Shown: positions 36,501 to 47,483, counted from the first letter of the stretch. The stretch is 64,000 bases of DNA from Mikania micrantha (GCA_009363875.1 CM018696.1:90666215-90730214); one strand, 5' to 3'. A program made the numbers and translations. The notes: generated from the letters alone by a model not told the origin.

Positions 36501-38631
36501 ATACGTAATTTTCAAAATTATATGCATATATACATTTTTTATATATAATTTTTCAAATACCTAAAAATTTTAACCAATTAATTCATGATTTATACACACC
36601 TCTTTCAATTTTTTTCCTTTTAAAAAACCATAAAGAATAAAAAGCCCATAAAAAATAAACCCAATACCCTTTCTTTTAAAAATTAAGCCCATAAATGCCC
36701 AATACGTTTTCTTCCCACATTCTCCTTCTCGGCAATTCGGCAGATAGGGCACGCTCTTCTTCTTCGTCTCTGTATCCAAGTCGTTGCTGCTGCTTCTTCT
36801 TCTCCATCTCAACAGATTCCGACATCCACGACATCCTGTCTCACCTAATTTCAGTCGGATTTCAGTCGGATTTCAGCCGGAATCCCAGGTGAGTCATTCT
36901 ATTTACGTTCTTGTTGGTTAGATCGAAGGATTCTTGCTGGAATCGCCGGAATTTGGCCGATATGTGGTCGATTAGGACGAGCTAAGTCGCCGGAATTGTC
37001 TGAATCGTCGGAATCTTTGATTTTAAGCTGCGCCGATGTCCAATTTTGACCGACTAGAGGCCGATTTTGACCGATTAGGTCCGATTTTGACCGACTTTGA
37101 CCGCCTAGCGATTAATTGGCCGATTTGATGAAATTTACTCGGTATACCTCCGACTACCGATTAATCACCGATTAATCGGCGATGAATCGCGATTTTTACA
37201 ACACTGATTTAAAAAGAAGAATGTTGCTTGTTCTTAGGGCATCTCAGGATTCAACAATTAGTTAAAGTGGGAGTGGGCAGGGACAGAGAACGAGTCAGGG
37301 GAGGCTTCACCCGTGAATAATGTGTTGGATTTCGGTGGGATATTCGACGTGCCTTCAAGTTAATTTATGAGAAGGCAGTGGTAACTAGGAGGAGCATAGA
37401 AGTCTACGGACAAAAAATTTAAAAAGAAGTACAGCCACGATTAGGAACATAGTCTTCAAGTGGGAGATTGTGGGGGTTCGTAGGCCTTATTTGGGCAAGG
37501 ATAGATTGCAAAAAATAATGGAAAGGCAGTCAACCCTAATCCTAGTGACACATGTTTTATTTTTGCTAACCCTAGTTTTATCTCTTTGATCTACATGACT
37601 TGTAATTTTATGTCACCTCATAATAAGAATATGACAGTAGGTCAGTTTAGACCAAATCACACTAAACCCTCGTGTTCCTTATTGCTTTTGTGGGTGTTCA
37701 TATTTTTGTTTGTGATATCCCTAACATGTGATAGATGTCTTATGAACAGATTTTAAATCCTCTAATAACTTCCAGATAAAACAAATTGTAATGACCTATT
37801 TCTGTTTCCCAATGCACATGTTTAAATGAAATTTTCAGTTTATGATATATGATGCGAACTGAGAGGTGTCGCTGGTTTAGGACAGACCTTTAAATATTAC
37901 ACAAATGTCTAAGTTTTATCATCCTATATTCCAAATCACTTGCAAAAAACACATCCAGACACCCACTTAATTGTAATTGATCAAATTTTAAAACTCTAAA
38001 GGAAGGTTAACAAACTTAACATAATAGCAAGATTTGGTTCGAGATTGTACCTGGCATTATCACCATCATTCTGTGATCTAGCTAGTGCTAAATCTGCATG
38101 GTCCCTACGCTCGCTCACTGAATTTGAAGAGTTAGAGTTCAAATTTCCATTGTTAACGTCTGTTCTCAAAACGCCACCATACTCCGACCAGCGTTGTCGA
38201 TTCCTGTGTTTGAACTCAACGCATACACAAACCATATGAAGCAAACACTGGCAAGCATATCCAACAATCCAAATCCTCAGAGGCCCCTTCGGATCCTCCT
38301 TTCGGCTTATAATCAATACAGAAATCGAAACCACAATAAACGCAAGGTTCCAAATTAGGTCTAGAATCACAAGCGGGCGTGAGTAAGCCCAATCGGTCTG
38401 CCGTTCTTCAATTTCCTCAGTGGCCGACTCCCTCACACGCATCGACGGCTCACGAAGCATCCGCCGACTGCTTGCACGGCGAAGGAACCTCGCGGCGCCA
38501 CGGAGGGAGGGAGTGCCGCTGACGAATCGACGGCTGCGGAAGATGCCGTCGGAAGTGGCGGTGATCAAAGGCGTTGAATCGATGGTGGTATTGTCGTCTT
38601 CGGTGGAAGATGATTGCATCGCCGTCGACAT
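33504..38631 (-). CDS. Multi-pass membrane RING-H2 E3 ubiquitin ligase (At1g12760/At4g11680 type)
   Basis: Five exons, 38631-38051, 35788-35669, 35588-35456, 35135-34971 and 33680-33504, give 1,176 bp and 391 aa with all junctions in frame. The start is the first in-frame ATG (MSTAMQSSSTEDD); the frame is open upstream but lacks ATG. Hydrophobic segments are PLVILDLIWNLAFIVVSIS, IWIVGYACQCLLHMVCVCV, MFSFIWWIVGFYWV, and two in exon 3 (LCITFLAFDVFFVVICVAVA; CCCLPCIIAILYAVA). The C-terminal RING-H2 is complete: C335, C338, C353, H355, H358, C361, C372, C375, followed by KFNIL and the end GTDEV. The position after C353, usually G in relatives, is C. It would pass ubiquitin from an E2 to membrane-associated substrates. 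The 2.3-kb intron 1 contains a hAT element; intron 4 contains LINE and SINE fragments. A PIF element sits 207 bp upstream of the ATG. Confidence 0.93.
34110..34700 (+). mobile_element. LINE fragment, 3' end of reverse-transcriptase ORF
   Basis: It lies within the last intron of the E3 gene, in antisense orientation. Broken frames on the plus strand give KMRMLRRMCGHIK, then EERLRWFGHLQRR and ERNRGNPRLT, characteristic of the C-terminal end of plant LINE reverse-transcriptase proteins. Stops and frameshifts interrupt it, so it is an old, dead, 5'-truncated copy. The tail near 34700 is followed by an Au-like SINE. Confidence 0.8.
34760..34880 (+). mobile_element. Au-like SINE 3' fragment
   Basis: It contains tctttccagaagctgtctct, then gggttagggtttgcctctat, cctagaccctac and actgggtatatctgtttgtt, the order seen in Au-type SINEs and in the insert at 16400-16528. 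No target duplication was identified. Confidence 0.65.
35789..38050. other. Intron 1 of the E3 ligase, insertion-rich
   Basis: Apart from the hAT element (36418-37206), 35820-36400 and 37215-37760 look like pieces of one larger insertion split by the hAT. The left piece has a TATA-like actatataaagatatataac and the right has 'gtgggagattgtgggggttc' and 'cctcgtgttccttattgctt'. A short frame at 36046-36267 has no recognised domain. I could not assign a family. Confidence 0.4.
36418..37206. mobile_element. Non-autonomous hAT element with 8-bp target duplication
   Basis: The 789-bp element has termini CAGTGTTGTAAAAATCGC and, in reverse complement, CAGTGTTGTAAAAATCGCGA. It is flanked by perfect ATTTAAAA direct repeats (36410-36417 and 37207-37214), the hAT signature. 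The ends are rich in repeated gattaatcgg phrases. The middle (36700-36900) has a C/T-rich 5'UTR-like stretch and a strong donor-like caggtgagt at 36888-36896. No transposase is present. Confidence 0.92.
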
Positions 38632-38838
38632 GGTTGTTTCCGGTGAAATTAACGCAGGTTTATCAGTCGGATCGGTGAATCGAGTGATCAAAGTATGGAA
38701 AAGGGATTACGAAAAACCTCAATCGTAGTTAGAAGGTTATTGATGTCGGCGGCTGATTGATGAAACGAACGGTCATTGAATTTGGGTGGTTGGTGAGACG
38801 GGCTACGGTGGTTGATTGTTTCACAGTTGGGAGGATAA
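38632..38838 (-). promoter_or_regulatory. Short proximal upstream region of the E3 ligase
   Basis: Only 207 bp separate the ATG from the inserted PIF element at 38839. Either this stretch holds the whole 5'UTR and core promoter, or the element lies inside the 5'UTR or promoter. No clear TATA box is visible on the minus strand. Confidence 0.4.
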
Positions 38839-40665
38839 GACTATCCACAGCGGTCACCCCACTGAAAACCCTTCCCCACTGAAATTTCATGCCACGTCAT
38901 CACCTCACTGAAAACCTTAATCACCCACAATGGTCACCCCACTGAAAACCCTTCCCCACTATTCCACGTCATCAACATTTTCTAAATTTAATTGATTTAT
39001 TTAATTTTTTTTTGCAAACAAAAAATAATAAACTTAGAATTTAATTAAACAATTCAAATAAAGATCCAAATAAAATAAAAATTACATTGCAAATTTAAAT
39101 AAAAAAAACCATACAAAAAAAACTAACAATTCAAATAAAATTTAACGATATTTATCCAAGAGTTTCTTTTTCATTTTTTGCATTATTTCACGATCTTCGT
39201 CGTCAAGCATGTCGGGAGGCATAGACTCAAGTGCTCTGAGGTCGGATCGGAGAGTTTTTTCTTCGTGCATTTTTTTTCCTTTCTTCGTGTTTTATTTATT
39301 GAAAAGTTGTGAAAGCTTGGAGTTGCTCGGCGAGTTCGGTTGTTGACGTGTTAGAGGAGACGGTTTGACGACTCGAAGAGGACGCCCGTTTTGTTGTATC
39401 TCGACCCGTCGGTCTAACCGGTTCCGGTGGGGTGTCGAACTCGGGTTCTTCTTCGTCATCCTCTAGGTTAACCGCGTAATTTGTATGTGCGGTCGAACCC
39501 CCGGGCGAATACTCGTTCGTTTCGGAATTTTTGGTTCTTTTTGAAGAACCTTGGACCTCGTTACCTTCTTGGCAAAGAACACGGAATTTTGGCGAGTCTT
39601 TTATCGCCACCCAAACGTGGTAGTGGTTAAACGTTTGGCCGTTACTCTTTAGTTGGTATTCCTTTTCGGCCCATTTCAAAACGTTCTCGTCGCTCATCCC
39701 GCTTTTTCGGTTGTTTGCGCAGTTGCTATAGATCCCACTAAACTTTGTTAACTTGGTGCACATATCCTTCCACTTTGAATTTAGTTGATGATACGTGCGG
39801 TATTCGGCATCAAAGCCCATCACATTGTGCCAACTAACGGTTACCTTTTTCCAAAAATTTTCCCGTTTTTGCGAGTTACCTACAAAAAAAAATTTCAAAA
39901 GTAAGTTAAAAAATTAAACCCTTTAAAATAATATATAACAAAACTAAGTAATAAAATTTTTACCTTTGGTTTTGTTCTCGGATTCGTCCATGTAACATTT
40001 TCCGAGAGCGATCTCTTCATCTTGAGTCCATTGCTTCGGTGTCATTGGACTACTACTCGGCCCTGCTCCAGCCGGCTGTTTATTTTTCTTACCTTTTTTG
40101 CGTTTCTGAGTGTCTTGTGTCTCCGGCACGACCTCGTTATCATGTTGGCTCGGGGAAACAAAATCAGATTCGAACCTCGGTTGAGAGAAGGGAGCAAAAC
40201 CGGGTTGAAAGTTTGAAGGAGATTGGAAGTTTGGTGGATGTTGAAAGTGTTGGATGTTTGGGTTTTGTTGTAGTTGTGCCAAAAAATTCCTAAGCGATTC
40301 GGGATCGTACGAGAACGGGTTAAATTCGGGATTGGGATTGTTAGGCCTTGGATTCATGTTTGTGTTTTTTTTAAAAAAAATATAGAGAGAAAGATGAAAG
40401 ATGAAGAGATTTGGATGGTTTTTTGGGTAAAAAAAGTTGGGTATTTATTTAGTTTTAAAAAGTTGATTTTTTTTTTTTTTGATTTTATACCGTTCAACAA
40501 CGGTAATATATGGCATCCAATCACAAACCGAGATTTTCCACGGGGAGCGGGAGCCGTTGGGGCCGGTTGAGCGGGAGCCGCTGGCTAGGGGGGCGGTGTG
40601 CCCGCTGGACCCCGCCGCGGGGGAGGGCACCGCTGGCTAGGGCGGGGAGGGTATTGTGGGTGGTC
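38839..40665 (-). mobile_element. PIF/Harbinger element, second copy, TAA target duplication
   Basis: The 1,827-bp element has the left end gactatccacagcggtcac, identical to the first copy, and the right end in reverse complement gaccacccacaataccc. TAA direct repeats lie at 38836-38838 and 40666-40668. Internally it matches 9777-11611 along its length except for the ~150-bp GC-rich right end, which is more diverged. It carries only a damaged ORF1 gene. Confidence 0.92.
39141..40357 (-). pseudogene. PIF ORF1, second copy, with premature stop and frameshift
   Basis: Exon 1 is 40357-39964 and exon 2 begins at 39879. The protein matches the first copy (MNPRPNNPNPEFNPF, Myb/SANT-like middle) until TTFQ, where base changes create a TAA stop at 39296. 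Just downstream the A-run in the aggaaaaaaaatg phrase is one base longer than in copy 1, shifting the frame, although sequence homology continues to the normal end at 39141. The C-terminal charged helix would be lost. The remaining ~300 aa could still include the DNA-binding region. Confidence 0.85.
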
Positions 40666-40711
40666 TAATGTGTTAAACAAGAGTTCGGTCAAAAGGATTC
40701 TTGTCGTAACT

Positions 40712-40931
40712 TTTTTTTTTTTTAACGGCGTTTGATCTGATTATAAGGTCACGTCATTAAGGTCTAGTTATCATGACCTTTGTGAAGGCCCCACCACCAC
40801 CCTAGAAGGAAACCGCACCGGAAAACCCACTGACCTCCCAAGGACCCCAATTTCGCCTTAGGATAGATTTGAACCCGTGACCTCCCACAGGAAAGCCAAA
40901 GGGGTAGCCATTAGACTAGAAGCCCTTGGTA
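40712..40931 (-). mobile_element. tRNA-derived SINE with 16-bp target duplication
   Basis: On the minus strand it begins accaagggcttctagtcta and contains an A-box-like tctaatggctacc and a B box gggttcaaatc, ending in a poly(A) run (the plus-strand T-run at 40711-40723). The direct repeats gattcttgtcgtaact lie at 40696-40711 and 40932-40947 and match perfectly, showing a fairly recent retroposition. It should not be read as a tRNA gene, since no cloverleaf is supported. Confidence 0.92.
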
Positions 40932-40947
40932 GATTCTTGTCGTAACT

Positions 40948-41918
40948 AGTCGTTTTAAATAAAAATATTTTTGCCCAAGTCATAACGAAAAATTGAACCG
41001 AATTTAGGAATTGGTTAACCGAAACAAATTCAATTCGGTTTCGGCTAAAACCAAACAAATCGAATTTAACCGAAAAATCGATTAAAAACTGAATGAACCG
41101 ATCATTAAACCAAATTCAACCACTATCACCTTATATATATTATTAATAAAAATAATAAATTTAAATACAAATTCGGTTTTTTTGGTTACGGATACGGTTC
41201 GGTCATCGTTTTTAATGGTTTTTGGTTTTTTTAAACACCCTATCCTCATGTGAGGGAAAGTCTACCAATGATTGTCATGATCCTCTATCTTGTTTTAAAA
41301 ATGATGGTTTTAGAAGAGTTAAAAACTCATTTGAAATTTCTTTGGCTTGCAAATTAGCATCCTTGAGCTAAGGTTGGCTTCTTGTTAACGACTTGTTTAT
41401 TTAGCTTATACATGCATACACACATGCAGTGTTTGTATACTTTACAAATACTCTCTTAGATTGCAAACTCGTGAAAGTCTGTCAAGATTAATCTAAACAT
41501 CTGTTTTTATATCATTAACACACTTATTCAACATTTTCATCTTTTATATCAATAGCATATGCATGTAAGCATGTGTGGGTGCACATGTGTTGACCAAGCC
41601 ACATATCATCCCAACCACTCCTTCAATAAACACACATGTAAAGAGTCTCAACGATAATGATTTCTTTCTCTTCATCCCTCACCATGGACATCTACCTATT
41701 TTTACCGGTCATGTCAGCAATAGTGGTGCAACCAACAGTCTTGATCTCGTTCTTGTGATCAAATTGAAAATGACGATTCAATTCTCATCCTTATTCCTTA
41801 GTTTCATTCTTGCCATGGTTTGCAACCTAATTTATTTGCTTACTTCAAGTCAACTGATTAGTGTCGTTGAATCTACGATTGTAAGGCTTTGATTTTAATC
41901 GATATATATATATATATA
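40948..41918. other. Intergenic with degenerate cggtt/aaccg repeat
   Basis: 40980-41235 is made of ccgaa/aaccg/cggtt phrases like the elements at 25139 and 55020. The rest is AT-rich. A frame at 41575-41892 has a hydrophobic end but no domain I recognise. Confidence 0.4.
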
Positions 41919-43123
41919 TAGGGTTTGAATCCTTTGAAAACCCGATCTTAAAGAGAAAACCCTTAAACCCTACGTGGACCGTTAGATCAAAGTTATTTTA
42001 GATTTTAATTAATTAATCAGAAAAAACATGTGGTCCACAATTAAAGGTGAATATTTTATTGGGGTTTTTAAGAGTAAATTTACTCTTTTACCCTTTGAGG
42101 GGTATAATTGACTTTTTCTTTTTTTTTTCTCCTCTCTCCTCTCTCCTCTCTCTCTATATATAATTTATATATTTTATTTTCCAGAATACTACACATGTGT
42201 AGTGTTTTATTTTTTTGGTTAAAAAATATTTTTTAAAATATTACAACTACAAAAATGTATATTTTCATACAAAAAAAAGTCATTATTTTTTTTAAAAAAC
42301 AAAAAATAAAAATGTGGACCACATGTTTTTAAAAAAGTCATTATATAAAATAAAACACTACACATGTGTAAAATAAAAATGTACAAATTTTACAACAAAC
42401 AATACACTTGATCTAAACACTACTATAAGATCTGAAAAACTACACATGTGTAGTTTTCAGATATCATAGGTGTACTTTAGGCAGTAAAATTTGTACATTT
42501 TTAAAACTAAACATGTGTAGTTTTCAGATATCATAGATGCTTGCTTGACGAAGTGTACTTTACGTAGTAAAACTTGTACATGTTTATTGCTACACATGTG
42601 TAGTTTTTCAGATCTTATAGTAGTGTTTAGATCAAGTGTATTGTTTGTTGTAAAATTTGTACATTTTTATTTTACACATGTGTAGTGTTTTATTTTATAT
42701 AATGACTTTTTTAAAAACATGTGGTCCACATTTTTATTTTTTGTTTTTTAAAAAAAATAATGACTTTTTTTTGTATGAAAATATACATTTTTGTAGTTGT
42801 AATATTTTAAAAAATATTTTTTAACCAAAAAAATAAAACACTACACATGTGTAGTATTCTGGAAAATAAAATATATAAATTATATATAGAGAGAGAGGAG
42901 AGAGAAGAAAAAAAGAGAGAGGAGAGAGAATCTGGTTAATTAATGAAGAGAGAGGAGAGATGAGAGAGAATTTGGTTAATTAATGAAGAGAGAGGATAGT
43001 TAGTGAAAATACCATTATACCCTTTTTATTTTATTAGTTGAAATGTAAAATAAGTTTGATCTAAGGGTTGAGATTGAGTTTAAGGGTTTTCTCTTTAAGA
43101 TCGGGTTTTCATTTGATTCAAAT

Positions 43124-43127
<4 letters not shown>
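41919..43127. mobile_element. 1.2-kb foldback element of the AAAACCCGATCTTA family in a TA microsatellite
   Basis: The ends are tagggtttgaatcctttgaa and, inverted, caaatgattcaaatccta-type sequence, followed inward by aaaacccgatctta and taagatcgggtttt. Inside are two near-identical inverted arms (about 42155-42465 and 42590-42894) with a 14-bp palindrome CTACACATGTGTAG at 42189, 42439, 42590 and 42841. Flanks on both sides are (TA)n runs. No ORF is present. Arm identity is high by eye, suggesting a recent origin or arm-to-arm conversion. Confidence 0.85.

Positions 43128-43171
<44 letters not shown>
43127..43171. repeat. (TA)n microsatellite
   Basis: An uninterrupted AT run between the foldback element and the Helitron. 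Further (TA)n runs at 41902-41918, 43940-43978, 45676-45712 and 45903-45960 flank other elements of the cluster. Confidence 0.95.
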
Positions 43172-43174
<3 letters not shown>

Positions 43175-43938
43175 TATCTTATCTTACTATTATAATAAAT
43201 AAAAATATACATTTGCCACATCGCACATTCTAATACTATATTGACACTTGTCAATTTTTTATACTAGCACTTAATTATCTTTTATTAAATAATAAGTAAA
43301 TTATCTCTCATATTAAATTATTATAGTAATATAACTAATGATATTTTTTGACTTTTACAAATTAAAAAATAATTTTTGATAAATTGAATATCAAATCATT
43401 TAACTAAAAACATACTTTAAAAAAGTTTAAATATTATATATTTTTTCTACCAATCAAAATTAAGGAAAATGAAATATATCAAATTTTTATTGTAAAAAAT
43501 AAAAGTTTTATGAAAAACAAGCTTTCCTTAAATACGAATGTTTTTCAATAAAATGAAATATAAATCGAAATTAATAAAAATGATAATAAAAGTTATTTTT
43601 TTGTCTTGTATGTTTAATAAAAATTTCAAATTAGGTTTTTTTTAATTTGAAATATTACATTATCTTATTAATTTGAATTAGTTAGTATTTGACATAAAAT
43701 TAACTTAAATTTTTAAAGTTAATTTGTTAGAATATCTCAATTAGTACAAATTAAGAAGGTTAGATGATATTCCTATTGTTATTAAAAAATACAGTTATTA
43801 TTTACTATTTATTATTTCAAGTAATTATTAATACATAATTTAATCATTGATATCAAAATATTGTTTCAAAATTTTTAAATTTTTATTACTAGCTATTTTT
43901 TCGTATAAAATCCGTGTAACATACGGGGTATTAGACTA

Positions 43939-43939
<1 letters not shown>
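43172..43939 (+). mobile_element. Non-autonomous Helitron
   Basis: The 5' end reads TCTTATCTTATCTTACTATT followed by ataataaat, as in many plant Helitrons. The 3' end has a small hairpin ccgt-gtaacat-acgg (43912-43926) ten nucleotides before the terminal CTAG (43936-43939), followed by T. Insertion is between A and T of a TA run. No Rep/helicase coding is present; the interior is AT-rich. Confidence 0.85.
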
Positions 43940-43978
<39 letters not shown>

Positions 43979-43984
<6 letters not shown>

Positions 43985-44370
43985 AGGATTGAATAAGAAC
44001 CCACCTTAATTGAGATAACCCATTAACCCTGGCAAAAAACGCTCAAATCGTAAAAAAAAAAATTCATGGTTTTTTTTATGCAAAAATAGGGGGCTCCTTT
44101 TTTAAGCGTTCGCTAATTCACAAGCGTTTAAAAACGAAATGTAAGTTTGCGTTACACTGCGAAGATATAAATAAATGTCGCAGTGTAACGCAAACTTACA
44201 TTTCGTTTAACTTTTAAACGCTTGTGAATTAACGAACGCTTAAAAAAGGAGCCCCCTATTTTTGCATAAAAAAAAACCATGAAAAAAAAAATTTAGCGAT
44301 TTGAGCGTTTTTTGCCAGGGTTAATGCGTTACCTCAATTAAGGAGGGTTCTTATTTGAGCCCAATCCTAT
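43979..44370. mobile_element. ~390-bp foldback MITE beside (TA)n
   Basis: The termini aaggtaaggattgaataaga and aataggattgggctcaaataag (reverse of the right end) are related, and the interior arms are near-perfect inverted repeats ('ccctggcaaaaaacgctcaa' at 44027 against its complement at 44305, and 'gcgttacactgcgaagat' near the centre). No ORF is present. Confidence 0.85.
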
Positions 44371-44800
44371 ATAGGGGATGGTTCCTTTGTTAACCCTTCC
44401 TTATTGCAATAACCGCATAACCCTAGCCATTTTTTGCGTTTTTTGCCCGAATCTTTGTTTTTTTTCATTGTCTTTATTATACATAAATAGGGGGTTTCTT
44501 TTTTGTGTTTTTGCTAATTCATCACCGTTTAGAAGTTATTTACAACCGTAAGTAAGTGTAACGACTTACAGTTACTTACATCACACTTACATCAGATATG
44601 TGCTGTAAGTAACTGTAAGTTGTTACACTTACTTACGGTTGTAAATAACTTCTAAACGGTGATGAATTAGCAAAAATACAAAAACGAAACCCTCCCTATT
44701 TATGTATAATAAAGACCATGAAAAAAAATTCGGGCAAAAAAGTGCTAGGGTTATACGGTTATCGCAATAATGAAGGGTTAACATTTGATCATTCCCCTAT
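44371..44800. mobile_element. ~430-bp foldback MITE, adjacent
   Basis: Inverted ends ataggggatggttcctttgt and ataggggaatgatcaaatgt (reverse complement of the right end). The arms continue inward with aacccttccttattgcaata and with gtaagtaagtgtaacgactt around the centre near 44595. No ORF is present. It abuts the previous MITE with no spacer beyond a shared ATA. Confidence 0.85.
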
Positions 44801-45670
44801 ATATATGAGGTAGGTTCAAATACAAATAGAGAGTTTTGTAAAAATGGTATGAACCAATCATGTGTTGACACATGTATTGCTATTTAATTATAATATGAGG
44901 GTAATTTAGTAAGTTTAAAAATAATGTAAATTTAATAATTCCTAAATTATAGGAAGATTCTTAATCAGTTACATATGAATTTTTATTCCAAATATACACC
45001 AATTTTATGCGATTAAAAAGTTTTAGCATCAAATAAAACTTCATAATCGCGTCTGAGTATTTCGATTGAATAAGAAATATTGAATAGAAGATTTCATAGA
45101 AACACATGATACAAAAATATTGGTATATGCTAATATGTAATAACATAAAAATTTATAATATCCTGACAAGATTTTGTACTAATAGCACAAAGCAAAACAA
45201 ACAAACAAGATTGTTAACAAGTATATGATTAAGTATATGTGTTAATATATGCAAACATGTACTAATAGCACATATTAACACATAACAAAACATGCAAACA
45301 AAAAATGTTAACATGTATATGATTCTGTATATGTGCTGATATGTGATAACATGTACTAATAACATATATTAGCACAAAGAAAAATAAGCAAACAAGATTG
45401 TTAATAAGTATATGATTATGTATATGTGCTAATATATGTTAACATGTACTAATAGCACATATTAGCATATGGCATAAAGTCAACCGATTGATTTCTTGAA
45501 AATTGGAACTTAATGCAAATTCCTTTTATGCCCTTATTTCCATGATAAACAACATATAAATTACAATCTTGCAATTGGTTCTTTTATGACCATTGATCAT
45601 AGCATATTAAAGGTTCAGATCGTTTCTCATTATTTTTGCAAAATTGTCATTTTGTACAATAACCTTACTC

Positions 45671-45676
<6 letters not shown>
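44801..45676. mobile_element. ~875-bp element with inverted ends and internal tandem repeats
   Basis: The ends atatatgaggtaggttcaaa and atatatgagtaaggttattg (reverse complement of the right end) are similar, with 'ttttgtaaaaat'/'atttttgcaaaa' inside. The middle (45190-45475) has three ~100-bp tandem copies containing 'tgtactaatagcacatatta' and 'agtatatgattatgtatatg'. No ORF is present. Confidence 0.6.
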
Positions 45677-45712
<36 letters not shown>

Positions 45713-45715
<3 letters not shown>

Positions 45716-45903
45716 TGTTCAATTGAGAACTATTTTTACTTAAGAACTAAAAGAACTAATTGTAGCCACAAATTTAAAAGGGTAAAAAAGTAACTTCCCC
45801 TATTTTAAAAGAAAATTACTTTTTTACCCCTTAAAACATGTGGTTCAAAATTAGTTCTTTTGGTTCTTTCACATTTAATGGTTCTTAATAGAATAAGTCC
45901 CTA
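45713..45903. mobile_element. ~190-bp MITE between (TA)n runs
   Basis: Inverted ends: agatgttcaattgagaacta and agggacttattctattaaga (reverse of right), then aagaactaaaagaactaatt and its counterpart aaagaaccaaaagaactaat. Both flanks are (TA)n. Confidence 0.75.
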
Positions 45904-45960
45904 TATATATATATATATACATACATATATATATATATACATACATACATATATATATAT

Positions 45961-47483
45961 GTCTAATCTTTTTATTAATAAAGCCATATAATTGCTACAC
46001 GAATCATCATATATTTAGAAGAAAAAGGACATACAAGTCATCAAGATAGTCTAAAATAGTAAAAAGTAAAAACCTAAAACTTCATTAAGGTTTAGATTAA
46101 ATGAAACTGAGCCAACTATAAAAAGATAAAAATATATATATATATAAAAAATCTGACTTTAATAGAACATGAGAGTAAACATAGTTATTAGAATACATCA
46201 CATAACTGAAATTTAAATTAAATACAAAATAATATAACACAACACTCTCCTAACATACTAAAACACACTCTAATAAGGCCATCCATAGTGGTCGCCCCAC
46301 TTAAACTATTTCCCATCGAAATATTTTACCACATCATCACCTAACTGTAAACCCTAAAACCTCATAGTTGTTACCCCACTTAAAAAATCTTCTTCACTGT
46401 GTCACATCATCACCACATGGCACATGGTCCACATCTCCACTAAAAAATATTCCTCACCAATCACAAACGAGAGAAGAAAGCGGGGAGCAGCCGAGCAGGG
46501 ACCGTGGAAGGCTCATGTTGGTCGCCACGGGGGTTGGGTGGCCCCGCTGAAAGGGATTTCACCGTTTGTTGTAGCGATTCACCCGCTGCAGAGCCAAATA
46601 TAACACTACAACTAGATATGCACGTGTAGGTTAACCGGTCGGCTTTTTGATAAACAGTTCAGGTAATAACCTGATTTTTCAAAACCATAACAAATCAAAT
46701 AAGCAAGCTGATTTCGGTAAACAATTCTTTTTTCACCTTAAATTTCTAGCTACAACACACGGAAATACAAAACGGTACAATAATAGACTACAACACATTC
46801 ATGCAAATTAAAAGGAAAAAAGAAAAAAAAAAGTAAAACACCACACATTATTGTACATCAACAAAAAATAACACAATAATATAGAACAACGTGGAAATAA
46901 AAAAAATAAAATCCTAACACATCATGAAATATTACATGTTCCCATTTATCACCAATTCATCATCTCTCACCGCACTCCCAACCTGCAACTCACCTTTGTC
47001 ATCATTGCCAGCAACTTCGACGTCGTAAAAAATCATCACTATGGAAACCTTCTAGTTGATTCTATTATATTTTAGCCTACTTTTACTCTTTACATTTTGT
47101 AATTTTTCACATCTAATAGAAGCATCAAGACACACCAAATTAAAAGAACTTCAAATTTTGTGCATATTGGAACATTTTGCAGCGAAATATATCATATGAA
47201 AAAAAATAATAATAATAAAATAAAATAAATTCATTAATAAACTTTGCATGTTGTAAGCAATTCGTCAATCGTGAAATCGAACTTAGTTACACAATATCTA
47301 TACTTGGAAGATATATAACAATCTCCAGATTCGTTACGGTTAATTATGAACCAATCTCCATCTGCCACATCAGTGTAGCTTACCAAATGACAGAAAGAGC
47401 AAGTATGATAATATGACTGTCATGGGCACGTTTTCAAAAACCCTAATTCTAAAACGCCTATGGGCAGGACGTCGTCATATTAT
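45961..47483. other. Intergenic 3' of the kinase gene, with a Harbinger-type remnant
   Basis: 46276-46560 starts ggccatccatagtggtcgcc after TAA and resembles the ends of the PIF elements in this window (gactatccacagcggtcac). It continues with 'accacatcatcac' and 'ggcacatggtccac' phrases of the same style and probably is a PIF-related MITE, but the right end is not certain. 46600-47480 is AT-rich with no supported gene. Confidence 0.5.

Noticed and set aside
40842..40931. Possible tRNA gene on the minus strand (A- and B-box-like sequences)
   Set aside because: It has poly(A) and a 16-bp target duplication and does not fold into a convincing cloverleaf; it is the head of a SINE.
45190..45475. 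CRISPR-like regularly spaced repeat
   Set aside because: Three ~100-bp AT-rich imperfect tandem copies in a plant transposon; no short conserved repeats with unique spacers.
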